From assembly GCF_000003605.2 (NCBI RefSeq), contig NW_003144786.1, positions 1,965,237 through 1,978,133 of the forward strand: a stretch of DNA of 12,897 nt, read 5' to 3'. The notes beneath the pieces are model-generated. The model was not told the origin of the DNA, searched no databases, and was given only the letters and a program-made list of their open reading frames with translations. Source of the DNA: Saccoglossus kowalevskii (Eukaryota; Hemichordata; Enteropneusta; Harrimaniidae). Positions within the stretch are counted from its first letter, which is position 1. The number at the start of each line of letters is the position of its first letter. Shown piece after piece: positions 1 through 7,866 of this stretch. A program made the translations under genes and the position numbers.

Positions 1-1330
1 CTCAGTGTTGTTTTGACTTGGGTATGTGTTTTACATTCCAACAGGAAATTTTTGCGCTTTTGGACTCACCGGAAAGTTAAAACCACGCGAATGATTTCTA
101 CTTCTATATTCAATTTATTGCAATGGATATCCGACAGCCCGTAACCTAATGTTATTGAAATTGTTTACTTTCTTACATCATGTCCCAGTGTTACCGATGG
201 TTAGACCATGGAGGCGGTTAGACATAGACAAACTACGTAACGATAATGCTGTTTGTAAACCAACAAGCTTTGTAGATTGAATAAACATCTAGGGGATTTA
301 CATTTTCGTTTACTCAAACTGTGATTGACAGGAATTTTGCATATATTAGCCATCATTTTAAACTCGTGATTTTCACTGGTCGCGGTACGTTTCGACCGAA
401 AATAACAACATTTAAACATCAAAAGCCCAACCAGACGAGTGTAACCGCTAGCGTACATATTCATGCCCCCGTGGATATGTAATTGGAACCACGGCTTGAT
501 CTCCAAACATCGTAAATGGCATATTTCACGGAGCTCCCGCCACGATGTTAGCTGCTTGGTTCGGATTAGCATACTAATACGGTGGCCATCTTGACCCTTA
601 TTTATAGTATCGGTTCCGCTTTAAAAACTAAATATATTTGAATGTTTGACGGCAATTCAACGTTTGTGCAAACAAGAATAAAAAAGGTAGTGTATACAAT
701 AGCGATATGACTGAGATATCATGGCATTTGTTTACAATATTGTACCGGCTTTAGTATTTGACACAGATGAAGTTGTTCGCGAATGATACAGAGTGGTATA
801 GATTTGAAGAGCCGTTCAGAATTTATAATAGTTAACACTTGTTGTATATCCCCAAACATTTTGACTACTCCTGTGCCGGTGACCAGTGTTTGGGCGAGCG
901 GTCGGTGTTTTCAATATACGAGCGAGAGAAAAAAAAACGGTAAAAATGTGGTCGTTTTCCGGTCGGAAAATACAGTGCGGTCGGAAATTAGGCGATCGTT
1001 TAAAAAGTGGGAAGTTGGGCAAAATGAGTACTGTGGTTCAAGTGATATTAGCATATTTCTCATTTAATTTTAACTCGTACAATATTTATTCACTCACTGT
1101 TTACTATAGCCAGAACGCTGTACTGTCTTCACTTTCAGGTTAGTTCTTCCGCCGATTTCTCGCAACCAACAACGTGATTTTTTATTTGGGATTTCGAGAA
1201 ACATAACATGAATCGTTACGGCATTCATAACACAACACCTCGCCATGTTTCAACTTTTAAGTAGTCAGTTAACAAGGTCTTTCATTATGGGATTGGCGTA
1301 CTAGCACGAATGCGTTCAATTATCAGTGTT
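1..1330. other. Non-coding or unassigned left flank, locally CpG-rich
   Basis: No protein family is recognisable in any frame here. The longest open frames (about 123 codons on the minus strand at 201-572 and 85-94 codons on the plus strand near 783-1143) have no motif I can name and no convincing splice-site partners. The stretch around 840-1010 is visibly richer in CpG than the middle of the window, where CpG is rare. In invertebrates with gene-body methylation that contrast can mark promoter-like DNA, but here it is only an inference. A possible plus-strand 5' splice site (G|GTTAGT) lies at about 1138. Confidence 0.4.
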
Positions 1331-1336
1331 CACTGA

Positions 1337-1344
1337 TGACGTCA
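1337..1344. promoter_or_regulatory. Perfect CRE-type palindrome TGACGTCA
   Basis: An exact 8-bp TGACGTCA is present, the consensus bound by CREB/ATF bZIP factors. Ten bases on lies a 10-bp palindrome (CCTCTAGAGG, 1355-1364) and then GCGGAAGT (about 1385-1392), which resembles an ETS core. The cluster could belong to a promoter, but no adjoining first exon is identified. A second TGACGTCA occurs at 9192-9199 inside an open frame, so chance occurrence is possible. Confidence 0.3.
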
Positions 1345-1562
1345 TTTGACTGGCCCTCTAGAGGCGAAATGACACCAGGAAAAGCGGAAGTTTGTCGTCT
1401 GCTTCACAGCCCGTTTTATACCCGATATTTAGGGCATTTCGCAGCACATATAAGATATTTTTATCGACAGAATCCATTCATAGATCTCAGATTTCATGTA
1501 CAGAGTGTCAAAAGCCACACCTCTGCTCCCCTTTAAGGTAATATAGAAATGTTTGTGAAGCA

Positions 1563-1582
1563 GGTGCGCGCGCACACGCACC
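1563..1582. repeat. Alternating purine-pyrimidine palindrome (Z-DNA-prone)
   Basis: Bases 1564-1575 form the perfect 12-bp palindrome GTGCGCGCGCAC. Around it, GGTGCG (1563-1568) pairs with CGCACC (1577-1582). Strict purine-pyrimidine alternation with CG and CA/TG steps is the sequence type that adopts left-handed DNA most readily. It is short, and no neighbouring gene explains it. Confidence 0.6.
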
Positions 1583-1720
1583 CATCGGTCTGACCCATAC
1601 ATACATCAGGTGCAGCCAATAAAATAAATTGAAATAGCATACTTCAAAAGGGCCAGAGAATTGACTAATTAATATAAAGGAAAGGGGAGAATTAAAAGCT
1701 ACCCTCCACCTGAAGATAAA

Positions 1721-1862
1721 TTGTCTTCCCCTCCTGCTGACCAAATCCATCTTTCCCCTGCCCTCATTAAAAAAAATACTTTTTGTCTACTAACTTGCCT
1801 TTCTAGTCCTCCTATTGATCAAATTCATCTTTCCCCTCCCCTCATTAAAAAACACTTTTTTG
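1721..1862. repeat. Two-copy tandem repeat, 78-bp period, pyrimidine-rich
   Basis: The block around 1741 (CAAATCCATCTTTCCCCT followed by GCCCTCATTAAAA) recurs 78 bases later around 1819 with only a few changes. The copies include the preceding TCCTCCT core and the following A-run plus CACTTTTT. Because 78 is a multiple of three, the plus-strand frame repeats too: SSPPADQIHLSP then SSPPIDQIHLSP. A decayed third relative (TGCCCTCATTTA) is near 1981. The frame has no known domain, so I read this as repetitive DNA and not as a gene. Confidence 0.7.
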
Positions 1863-2072
1863 CCTACATTGCTGTGCCGATTGGTGGCGTAATTCATCGA
1901 GTCATTGCTTTTATCGGCTTCTTGAATACATTGGCAGATCAGTGGTTGACTTGCATTTTCAGTTATTGATAGCACACGGCTGCCCTCATTTAGCAGATGT
2001 TATTTCCCCCAATGCGTTTTTTTTATTATACCCTTCCCTAAAGGCTGTTTTGCCCACCCTGCCCTGCCCACT

Positions 2073-2084
2073 GGGGGGGGGGGG
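2073..2084. repeat. G12 homopolymer tract
   Basis: Twelve consecutive G residues follow a C-rich stretch (CCCACCCTGCCCTGCCCA). C-rich and G-rich blocks sit within 35 bases of each other, so G-quadruplex or triplex structures are possible. Such tracts are also prone to length error in assemblies, so the exact count should not be trusted. Confidence 0.8.
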
Positions 2085-2889
2085 TACTAATATACATATA
2101 AATATTATACAGTTGTGATATGAACTTGATTAAACACAACTAAATTACAATTATATATAAAATTGCATTTTAGCATAATACAACTCTGCGACAGATAGGG
2201 TAATACCAAGCCAGCTTTGCTTGGTAGTGGGGGTGGTGATAGTTTAAGGTTAGATTAATATTTATATCAAACGCCTACATGGTAACTACAACAAGTTCTA
2301 TTGTATGCTTTATACATGACAATGAAGCCAATTCAAATATGCTGGTATTACATTAGAAAAGTTGACCCAGCAGAATGCTCATTTCATCTGGCTGAACTCA
2401 CATTTATTTATAACAGCAAAGCTAAAATTCTTTAAAATTCACAAATCATGAAGTTGCATGGAAAGACACATTTATACATATGCAAGGTGTTTTTTAACAA
2501 ATACCAGAAACAAATTCAGTACACATCTGTCTACAGGATTGCTGCAATGCACTTATTAGTGACGAACACAATTTCTTCACGAAAGTTTCCTGGCCCCACC
2601 AAAATTAGGAGTTTATGTCTAAGTTAGCATAAACAAATAGAACACACATTTTTTTGTATGGAACCACAATCATGACTGAATGATAAAGTACAATGTAATT
2701 GCTGGTGAAATCTGGAGTCCAAGAAAAATATTGTATTTTTACAAATATGGCCCTGACTGTAAACAGAACAGGTTAGTAATCACAAGTACTGTTCCAGTAT
2801 AGCTATCACCAAAATTAGTCTAGCATATAAATGCGCCAAAGCAATCAATTGGTGGGAGCAGCAAAAGTTTGGCTCCAATAAAAACGCTG
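2085..2889. other. AT-rich stretch without recognisable genes
   Basis: No frame in this interval has a motif or splice structure I can support. It contains a perfect hairpin: TACCAAGC (2204-2211) and GCTTGGTA (2219-2226) pair over 8 bp around a 7-base loop. A minus-strand AATAAA (TTTATT on the plus strand near 2403) could serve as a polyadenylation signal for the minus-strand genes further right, but the distance to the last candidate exon is about 480 bases. Confidence 0.5.
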
Positions 2890-3161
2890 TCATGCAAACA
2901 TAGCTAATGTATTCGTCATTGTAATGATGACTTTCTCATAGTTCATCAGATGACTACAACTTTCATTATAAACATCACTATTGTTGCCTTTATTATCAAT
3001 TTCATTTTCTTCTTCAAAATAAAGTGACAACTCTTGTACAATAGGATCAGTTTCCCCCAACTCTACCACATTATACTCTGCATTTATCGGCAAGACAACA
3101 TCTTTTGCTATTGCGAATTCAACAAACTCCACAGAAACTACTTGAAAGATTTGCAATTCCC
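2890..3161 (-). CDS. Candidate 3'-terminal exon, unknown acidic protein segment
   Basis: A minus-strand frame of about 90 codons runs from a plausible acceptor (TATTAGCAG|GGGAATTG, exon starting at 3161) to a stop at 2890-2892. The middle is strongly acidic (for example ELGETDPIVQEL and YFEEENEIDN), and no family is recognised. It lies on the same strand as the KDZ remnant and downstream of it, so it could be that gene's last exon, an exon of the host gene, or a chance open frame. The acceptor lacks a strong pyrimidine tract. I see no catalytic motif, signal peptide or membrane span. Confidence 0.3.
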
Positions 3162-3365
3162 CTGCTAATACATATAATTTTGTATGAAAGTAAACCTTTA
3201 CAACCAACATCATATTCGGATTCTAACCTATCATGAATACTATTAAGTTTATCAATCAAAAGGTCACGCTGATTTCATTTCCTGTTGACATAGAACAACT
3301 TCCTCTTTTGCACGATCACATTTTAAGTAGCTGTTGATGAGTTCTCGCTTAGTAGAAGCTGGAAC

Positions 3366-3489
3366 CTGGGCAACAATGGTGATTCTGGCTCTTTGACATC
3401 ATCAAATGATAACTTTCCAGATTCTTCTTCAACATGATGGTTGGATTTTTTTAATTGTTTCGACAGTTGTATTGCAATTCCTTGACCAA
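3366..3489 (-). pseudogene. Candidate C-terminal exon of the KDZ-type transposase remnant
   Basis: A good acceptor (TTTTCACTACAG|TTGGTC) opens a minus-strand frame reading AIQLSKQLKKSNHHVEEE and then KLSFDDVKEPESPLL. A basic, helical stretch followed by a short acidic 'FDDV..P.S' tail resembles the end of metazoan KDZ proteins as I remember them; this is a weak family match. The donor I propose (CCCAG|GTTCCA) is poor, so the lower end is uncertain. The open frame continues to a stop near 3323. The phase does not join cleanly to the 3850-3898 exon, which means a missing exon or a frameshift. Confidence 0.35.
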
Positions 3490-3849
3490 CTGTAGTGAAA
3501 ACATGGAAAACTAATTTAAAATTTAAAGTTATGTTTTCCTGCCATGGATTTTTTGATGAAGCAATGAATTCCATTGTAATTAGAAATGTTCCTATGGATT
3601 TACTTGAGAAAATTTCACGTATACATAGCAAAATTGAAATCTACTGAACAATGAATGCCCTTACAGTGAAATGAGGTATGTTCACTCACTCATCAGTATA
3701 AATCAGAGGACAGTCTCTCCCACTTTCCAAACACACGGGATTATGTTTGAAAGACAGGTGTTAATGACAAGTTTACCTTGTTGATATGTCTTGTGCAACA
3801 AAACAAAAATGTATATTAAGATGACAGTTATAAAAAAATGTTGTTTTAC

Positions 3850-3898
3850 CTGTACTTCTCCAAAAGAATGACATATTCTTCTTCGTTTGACAGCTTCT
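3850..3898 (-). pseudogene. KDZ remnant exon (EEEYVILLEKY)
   Basis: A 49-base exon is sharply defined by TTGTTTTCAG|AGAAG and TACAG|GTAAAA. It reads KLSNEEEYVILLEKYR in one frame, the helical segment expected near the end of KDZ proteins. That frame needs phase-1 entry, but the preceding 73-base exon delivers phase 2, so the join is out of frame as the sequence stands. Other frames of the exon carry no family signal. Confidence 0.55.
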
Positions 3899-3991
3899 CT
3901 GAAAACAATAAACAATAACAGAGATACTGAAATTTGAATAGCTGTATATATTTGCATGTTAAATGTTACTTTAGATAATTAGGGAGTATAC

Positions 3992-4064
3992 CTTTTTTGT
4001 AGTCTTGGTTGTGGCATACTTTGTTCCTATATAATCCATTGCTTCACATTGTCTATGTTCACAC
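3992..4064 (-). pseudogene. KDZ remnant exon with in-frame stop
   Basis: A 73-base segment lies between CCTTTAG|GTGTG and AAAAAAG|GTATAC. Joined to the upstream exon it reads G-VNIDNVKQWII and then meets TAG (4027-4029), followed by EQSMPQPRLQK. The V.QW pattern fits the linker in KDZ proteins. An internal acceptor-like ATATAG|GAAC (exon from 4026) would skip the stop and leave a 35-base microexon, but would feed the next exon in the wrong frame as well. Confidence 0.45.
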
Positions 4065-4405
4065 CTAAAGGTTAAGGTAGAATGGTGTAACATATCCTAG
4101 ATTATATTTGGTATATCAATTATTTTCAAATGTAAATAAAAAGTTTCGGAGTATTTTAGTCAAGATTTAACAATTTGTCTCATTCCTAATTTACTATTGT
4201 AAACAAAACGCAATAAATGTTTCCAACAAAACACTCGAAAAATTTCCCTGTAGCTGGATATCGATATTTATTAAAGGAACAGATATCTAAACTACTAAGG
4301 TACACATATCATAATATGCAACTACATGTAATATTTTTTTTTGGAGTGGGGGGCTTATCATGCAGACAAGCAAAAAGAAAAGTCAGCATACTGTACTGTA
4401 CTCAC

Positions 4406-4495
4406 CATCCAGTTTCTGTAAAATGTTATGCATGCTTGACTCAGTTTCTTCAATAATAGTATAGGCACTCATCAACTTCTTTACCAATAAGTTTC
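4406..4495 (-). pseudogene. KDZ remnant exon, well preserved (GNLLVKKLMSAY...)
   Basis: A 90-base exon has excellent borders: a long pyrimidine run ending CCTTCAG|GAAAC, and the donor GATG|GTGAGT. In the phase set by the preceding exon it is fully open and reads NLLVKKLMSAYTIIEE and then SSMHNILQKLD. It is the coiled, basic-acidic segment that follows the GLTD core in KDZ transposases. It carries no lesion. Other frames hit stops at once. Confidence 0.6.
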
Positions 4496-4910
4496 CTGAA
4501 GGAAAAAAAAAACAAATTTACAATATAGTTACATGTACAAGCAGCAGGGGGTGGGGGCTACATGGTATTACATGTATCGCTGTTGCTAGGGATAAATATT
4601 ACTGAATTAGCTTCTGAATCATACTAATGGAAGGACTAGGAGTTGACCCCACCCCACTTATCAAATGGCTGACCCCAGGAGGTTTCAAACTCCACTAAAT
4701 TGTGCATATGCAGCTGTTTAATTAATGACTTTTTTGAGCTGATTAAGCATTAAAGTCATGAAGATGACTTAAGATACTTAGGTTCAAACAGTTTAATCTT
4801 TATCAACATGCACATTTTTAGTGATATACACTACTATCTTTGAACAAAATAGTTTGTTATACATGCCTGGACCTACGTTCACACACTGATTAAAAGTCAA
4901 GGAGACTTGC

Positions 4911-5091
4911 CAATCTTTGACTTGAACTTCATGCCCTGATACAGAAGAGCTTCTGTGAGCAGGTTAACTCTGTTTTCAGAAGACATCTCTTTAGTTATAG
5001 ACGAGAACTGACCCAAGTAAGACAATAGCCTCTCAATGCTGTCATCGTCTGTCAAACCAAGGCCGCTGATTCGTTTTGGACTACATGTGAT
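4911..5091 (-). pseudogene. KDZ remnant core exon (GLGLTDDDSIERLLSYL)
   Basis: This 181-base exon begins at GTGCCTTCAG|ATCACA and is open for 60 codons. It carries ITCSPKRISGLGLTDDD, then SIERLLSYLGQFSSITKEM, then NLLTEALLYQGMKFKSK. This is the conserved KDZ stretch around 'GLTDGE..ERLWSYL..FS.ITKEM'; here the usual GE is DD and W is L. The donor is ATTG|GCAAGT, a GC instead of GT donor. Splicing there gives the codon G|GA and continues into the next exon without a break, whereas nearby GT choices run into stops. Confidence 0.7.
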
Positions 5092-5324
5092 CTGAAGGCA
5101 CAACATTAACTACATCATTAATTGTATTATACTGCAGACCACTTTAACTTAAAACAAACGTTTTTTAAGTGAGAAAAAAAAACACAAAATATTAATAGCA
5201 ATAATCAATGCAATGTAGTAGCTGAATTTATATCTACCTCTGAAGATAGTTATTGTCATCATATGCAACAATTAAAAAGCTGCACAGTTGTAAAAGGTAT
5301 ATGATTTTTTCATTTACAGGTTAC

Positions 5325-5366
5325 TGACAGTGATTGCCTTATATACAATACAACACAATTGCTAAT
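5325..5366 (-). pseudogene. KDZ remnant small exon (H.CQ motif) with stop and damaged donor
   Basis: After CCATTTTCAG|ATTAGC the frame reads LAIVLYCI, a TAA stop (5339-5341), then GNHCQ. KDZ proteins have 'LAIP.FH.YGH...CQ' directly before 'ITYSPRR', and the next exon here begins ITCSPKR. The donor reads CTGTCAGTAACC where CAG|GTAACC would keep the phase, so one G appears lost. Both lesions support a pseudogene. Without the flanking KDZ exons this short piece would not be assignable. Confidence 0.5.
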
Positions 5367-5876
5367 CTGAAAATGGTATTTTAACTAAGTGGCACACATG
5401 CTTGTGTACTTAAGGTCGTATTTTAGTATACAATAAATGCATGTTGTAGTTTATAAGAGGTTTTATTTGAGACACCTTTCTAATAGAGCAATTACGAAAT
5501 GGAATTTTTGCCCCATACAACTGATAGTTACCACAGCAAAAGGATTCATGGCGTTACAAAATCTTTTTTAGCCTTATGTTGGGGTAACCAGCTGAACAAA
5601 ACACATGAATCAAAGGAGGTTGCATGAACGATACTTAAAGTGGGTAGTCATCCTGTGTAAAAGCCATTGTTGGTTACGTTTTTTACTCATTGTATCAGCT
5701 TAGACAGTGCTAACATCCACAAAGCAACCCTTTTGTCACTTGAATTTAAAATGCCGTTAGAATGAATTATGAAAGCTCAACATTCAAAATCAATAAATTA
5801 TTCCATAGAACATGAATGAATAATATTAGTATTGTAATACATTTATGGTGAAACTTATAGAAACAACAATTTTTAC
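5367..5876 (-). other. Intron-like stretch within the KDZ remnant
   Basis: No frame with convincing motifs was found between the two KDZ exons. KDZ proteins normally have 10-20 more residues between the DI.CKLE segment and the LAI segment, so a small exon may be missing or decayed here. The minus-strand frame around 5465-5555 (NPFAVVTISCMGQKF...) is open for about 28 codons but is not recognised. Confidence 0.4.
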
Positions 5877-5955
5877 CTTTAAAAGAGATTCCAACTTGCA
5901 AGGAATATCAAACAGTAAATTAATTTTCTCAATCAAATACACAGAGTATGACAAC
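5877..5955 (-). pseudogene. KDZ remnant exon (INLLFDIPCKLESLLK)
   Basis: A 79-base frame lies between GTGTTTTAAG|GTTGTC and TTTTAAAG|GTAAAA. It reads LSYSVYLIEKINLLFDIPCK and ends LESLLK in phase 0. It fits the KDZ 'LYDI.C.L..HL' segment, where the D is part of the conserved core. The segment just upstream (about 5985-6045, RKLEGTAIHAKYVIQMIDKY) is open after an acceptor-like TTTATAG|GTATCG but is not assignable to the family. Confidence 0.5.
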
Positions 5956-6392
5956 CTTAAAACACAATAACAGTACTAGTATTTATCTATCATCTGAATT
6001 ACATATTTAGCATGAATGGCTGTCCCTTCAAGCTTACGATACCTATAAATTGAAGTGAGCAAATTAGCAACCTTTACCAGCAATATCCCAAAATTGAATT
6101 TATAGGGTTCTTTAAGAGTAAATGTTGTGGTTGCTCAGTACTCCAAATTTTCAAGATTTACAGCCAAACATATTCGAAGTGATGTATATAGTTATATGCA
6201 AAGTGGGAATGCAACTGTACACGCAAGATTTGTTATGGGATCATTTATAAAACTGTGATTTAAACCTGGCCAAGTTTAGAGCTGAGACAGTTCTCGCATG
6301 TACATTGCAAATGTAAATGCTGCTCAATAAATACGAAGCAGAGTTGAACTTTTTGCTCCTGAAAACCAAATGTAAAATAAAAATATACTAAC

Positions 6393-6535
6393 CACATATC
6401 AATGGTGTGACATTCATCAATGACTATTGCTGAGATATTCTTTTGGAATTGTTCACTATCCAGAAGGTTTCTATCCTTTGCAGTACTCAATAGTGCTTCT
6501 GGATGACACACGATGATGTCATACTTCCCCATCAG
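6393..6535 (-). CDS. Helicase exon: RecQ-type motif II (DECH box)
   Basis: A 143-base exon lies between ATATAG|CTGATG and ATGTG|GTTAGT. It reads LMGKYDIIVCHPEALL, then KDRNLLDSEQFQKN, then ISAIVIDECHTIDMW. The order 'Y.I....PE.LL ... (hydrophobic)4-DECH.....W' is the Ib-to-II part of RecQ-like SF2 helicases, where DE.H coordinates the Mg-ATP and the split W codon normally continues as W-G. No lesion is present. Motifs III-VI are not found in the next 400 bases before KDZ exons begin. It may be part of a truncated element or an exon of a host gene with long introns. Confidence 0.7.
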
Positions 6536-6649
6536 CTATATCCGTCATACTAACTTCAGTTGTTAATTTATAATTATATACTGCACTGTTATCTAAATCA
6601 CTATCATCATTGCTCACATACATTCTATATCAAGCTTACATGCCGTTTA

Positions 6650-6759
6650 TAATATTGGTGTAGATTTTAATATCATCAATTGATCCACTTGGATCAGATT
6701 TAAAGGGCTGATGACCAGAACAATATTCTTGCCTGAACAGTTGCTACCAAATTTGCTCT
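6650..6759 (-). pseudogene. Helicase-like fragment: motif Ia (VLVISPLNLIQVDQL)
   Basis: After TTTTAG|AGAGCA (exon from 6759) the frame reads ESKFGSNCSGKNIVLVIS and PLNLIQVDQL, then runs to a TAA. 'V.V.SPL..L..DQL' is motif Ia of RecQ-type helicases and lies upstream of the DECH exon, as it should. The Walker A exon (GKS/T) expected before it was not found: the sequence upstream belongs to the P-type remnant. The downstream end is unclear. A second frame continues as SIDDIKIYTNIINGM to a possible donor ATG|TAAGC, so a frameshift near the DQL motif is possible. Confidence 0.5.
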
Positions 6760-6965
6760 CTAAAATTGCTAGTAAAGACAACTTAACTTTGCTGTGTTTC
6801 CTTATATTTATTGACTTGTTTGTCAATACACAATTACGGTAAACATAAAGTTCCATAATGTTCTGACAGTCCACCTATGTAAAAAAAAATAATTTTGCGA
6901 CTATTTATATATTATGCAATAATACATTAAATATTGTTTGGTGGCTGATAATCTTAGTACTGCTG

Positions 6966-7031
6966 TTATTTTGTGTAATTGTCACGCCATCTTGCAATCT
7001 GCTCCTTCTAATCAGAAAAATGTTCAAGCCA
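6966..7031 (-). pseudogene. P-element-like remnant segment (WLEHFSD-stop-KEQIARWRDNYTK)
   Basis: A strong acceptor (GTTCTGTTTTCTTTTAG|TGGCTT) opens WLEHFSD, then TAG (7008-7010), then KEQIARWRDNYTK and TAA. It matches the 'FL.YF..W...V..R.G.YT' region near the C-terminus of P-element/THAP9-like transposases as I recall it; the stop stands where W is expected. It is weak alone but sits in the right order after four other P-type pieces. Confidence 0.4.
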
Positions 7032-7141
7032 CTAAAAGAAAACAGAACATTTTTATTTTTGACATTAGATTTCATAAATTCTTTAAAATAATTTCATTTT
7101 TAGTATAACAAATATCTGGGAAAGCTTGCATGTCACAGAAC

Positions 7142-7220
7142 CACTATAATTAACATATTGCCTGAAGTCGAGGATCTCATTTACATCTGTATACAGAGCA
7201 AGGTTTGGCTTTGGCACATG
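7142..7220 (-). pseudogene. P-element-like remnant segment (KPNLALYTDVNEI)
   Basis: The minus-strand frame reads HVPKPNLALYTDVNEILDF and then RQYVNYSG. 'KP.LAPYT..ND' is a conserved late motif of P-type transposases, located between the V.LAAQ and W.E..R segments, which are its neighbours here too. The exon borders are not clear. The frame stays open for about 45 codons. Confidence 0.45.
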
Positions 7221-7300
7221 GGTTGAACAGTATTTTCATCTATAGTTTTTTTTTAATATATATTAATTAAAATCAATGTTGCAGATGAATTTGTACTTGC

Positions 7301-7339
7301 CTGGGCTACAAGATTCACAATCATAATTGAAAATGAAGT
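7301..7339 (-). pseudogene. P-element-like remnant segment (FSIMIVNLVAQ) with possible GC donor
   Basis: TSFSIMIVNLVAQ matches the 'LT.FS.MRV.LAAQVLS' motif of P-type transposases. It is followed at once by CAG|GCAAGT, the ideal form of a GC donor. Reading through instead gives ASTNSSATL, which could also be the next residues of the protein, so the splice is uncertain. Confidence 0.45.
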
Positions 7340-7405
7340 AATATTTATATGGTCACATTATATTATATGTAGTAAATGAATTTCCCTAGATTGGTTCTCT
7401 ATTAC

Positions 7406-7444
7406 CAGTTTGGTCAGGTGACTCCACAATAGTGGGTGCCCATT
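7406..7444 (-). pseudogene. P-element-like remnant exon (GHPLLWSHLTKL)
   Basis: Between TGTATACAG|AATGGG and ACTG|GTAATA lies a 39-base frame reading NGHPLLWSHLTKL. 'LWSHI..LY' follows the 'TTRNC' motif in P-type transposases. It is in phase 0, while the preceding exon leaves phase 1, so the two do not join in frame as they stand. Confidence 0.45.
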
Positions 7445-7688
7445 CTGTATACACAGAATACATTAAGTGTTTACCCATCAGTGTTTTCTCCTTGTGCAAA
7501 ATTTCTACTTTCATCTAACCAAGAATTTATTTTGTAATCAGGTGTACTTAATCACAAAAAAATATGAAAATTAGACTTGGCCAATTGTTTTTTAGATTGG
7601 CACATTTCTAACAGGTACAATAATAAGGCTGATAGTAAATACCGCATGTTGTATGTATTAAATTGATTACAAGCCCTTAAAAACTTAC

Positions 7689-7780
7689 TGATTTTCTGTG
7701 CTTCAGAGTTAGCCCAACAGTTTCTCGTTGTCTTAACTAGATGAGCACATCAGAGAAAAATAGGTCTGGTTTCAATAGTC
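7689..7780 (-). pseudogene. P-element-like core segment (HLVKTTRNCWANS)
   Basis: HLVKTTRNCWANSEAQK is the most diagnostic P-type motif in the window (the family reads 'FFSDPPHLIKTTRNCW.NS'). It ends at the strong donor ATCA|GTAAGT. Just upstream FFSDV appears in another frame, while the frame of HLVK has a TGA, so a small indel separates them. Confidence 0.65.
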
Positions 7781-7866
7781 CAGATGTTGCAGCACTTGAA
7801 CACAAGTGTCTCTTGGTGCACCCATGACAGTGTATTTTATAAAATTTCCTATTCCAGGATGCACCA

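Larger units (their letters stand above)
3366..5955 (-). pseudogene. KDZ (Kyakuja-Dileera-Zisupton)-type transposase remnant, multi-exon
   Basis: Open frames bounded by splice sites line up on the minus strand in the order expected for the C-terminal half of a KDZ transposase. They are 5877-5955 (LLFDIPCKLESLLK), 5325-5366 (LAIVLY, then GNHCQ), 4911-5091 (RISGLGLTDDDSIERLLSYL), 4406-4495, 3992-4064, 3850-3898 and perhaps 3366-3489. The central motif GLGLTD..(S)IERL.SYL..FS.ITKEM is the part I recognise most firmly. KDZ enzymes are eukaryotic cut-and-paste DNA transposases. No N-terminal half is seen. Two in-frame stops (5339-5341 and 4027-4029) and a defective donor at 5324 indicate a dead copy. 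It could instead be a domesticated relative with different exon use, which is less likely. Confidence 0.7.

Noticed and set aside
201-572. 123-codon minus-strand open frame as a gene
   Set aside because: No recognisable motif, no splice partners and unremarkable composition; an open frame of this length can occur by chance in this DNA.
783-1143. Plus-strand frames of 94 and 85 codons as a short secreted or basic protein
   Set aside because: They overlap in different frames, show no family motif, and the stretch is explained better as CpG-rich non-coding DNA.
1721-1969. 82-codon plus-strand ORF with an internal peptide repeat as a real repeat protein
   Set aside because: The peptide repeat is a direct by-product of the 78-bp DNA repeat, and the rest has no protein signal.
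4217-4456. 79-codon plus-strand ORF
   Set aside because: It overlaps the well-bordered KDZ exon at 4406-4495 on the other strand and has no motif of its own.
6647-6874. Whole 75-codon frame as the P-type C-terminus (CQNIMELY read as a relative of 'QD..E..FG')
   Set aside because: The first half is only vaguely similar. The second half fits helicase motif Ia better and lies in the right order before the DECH exon.
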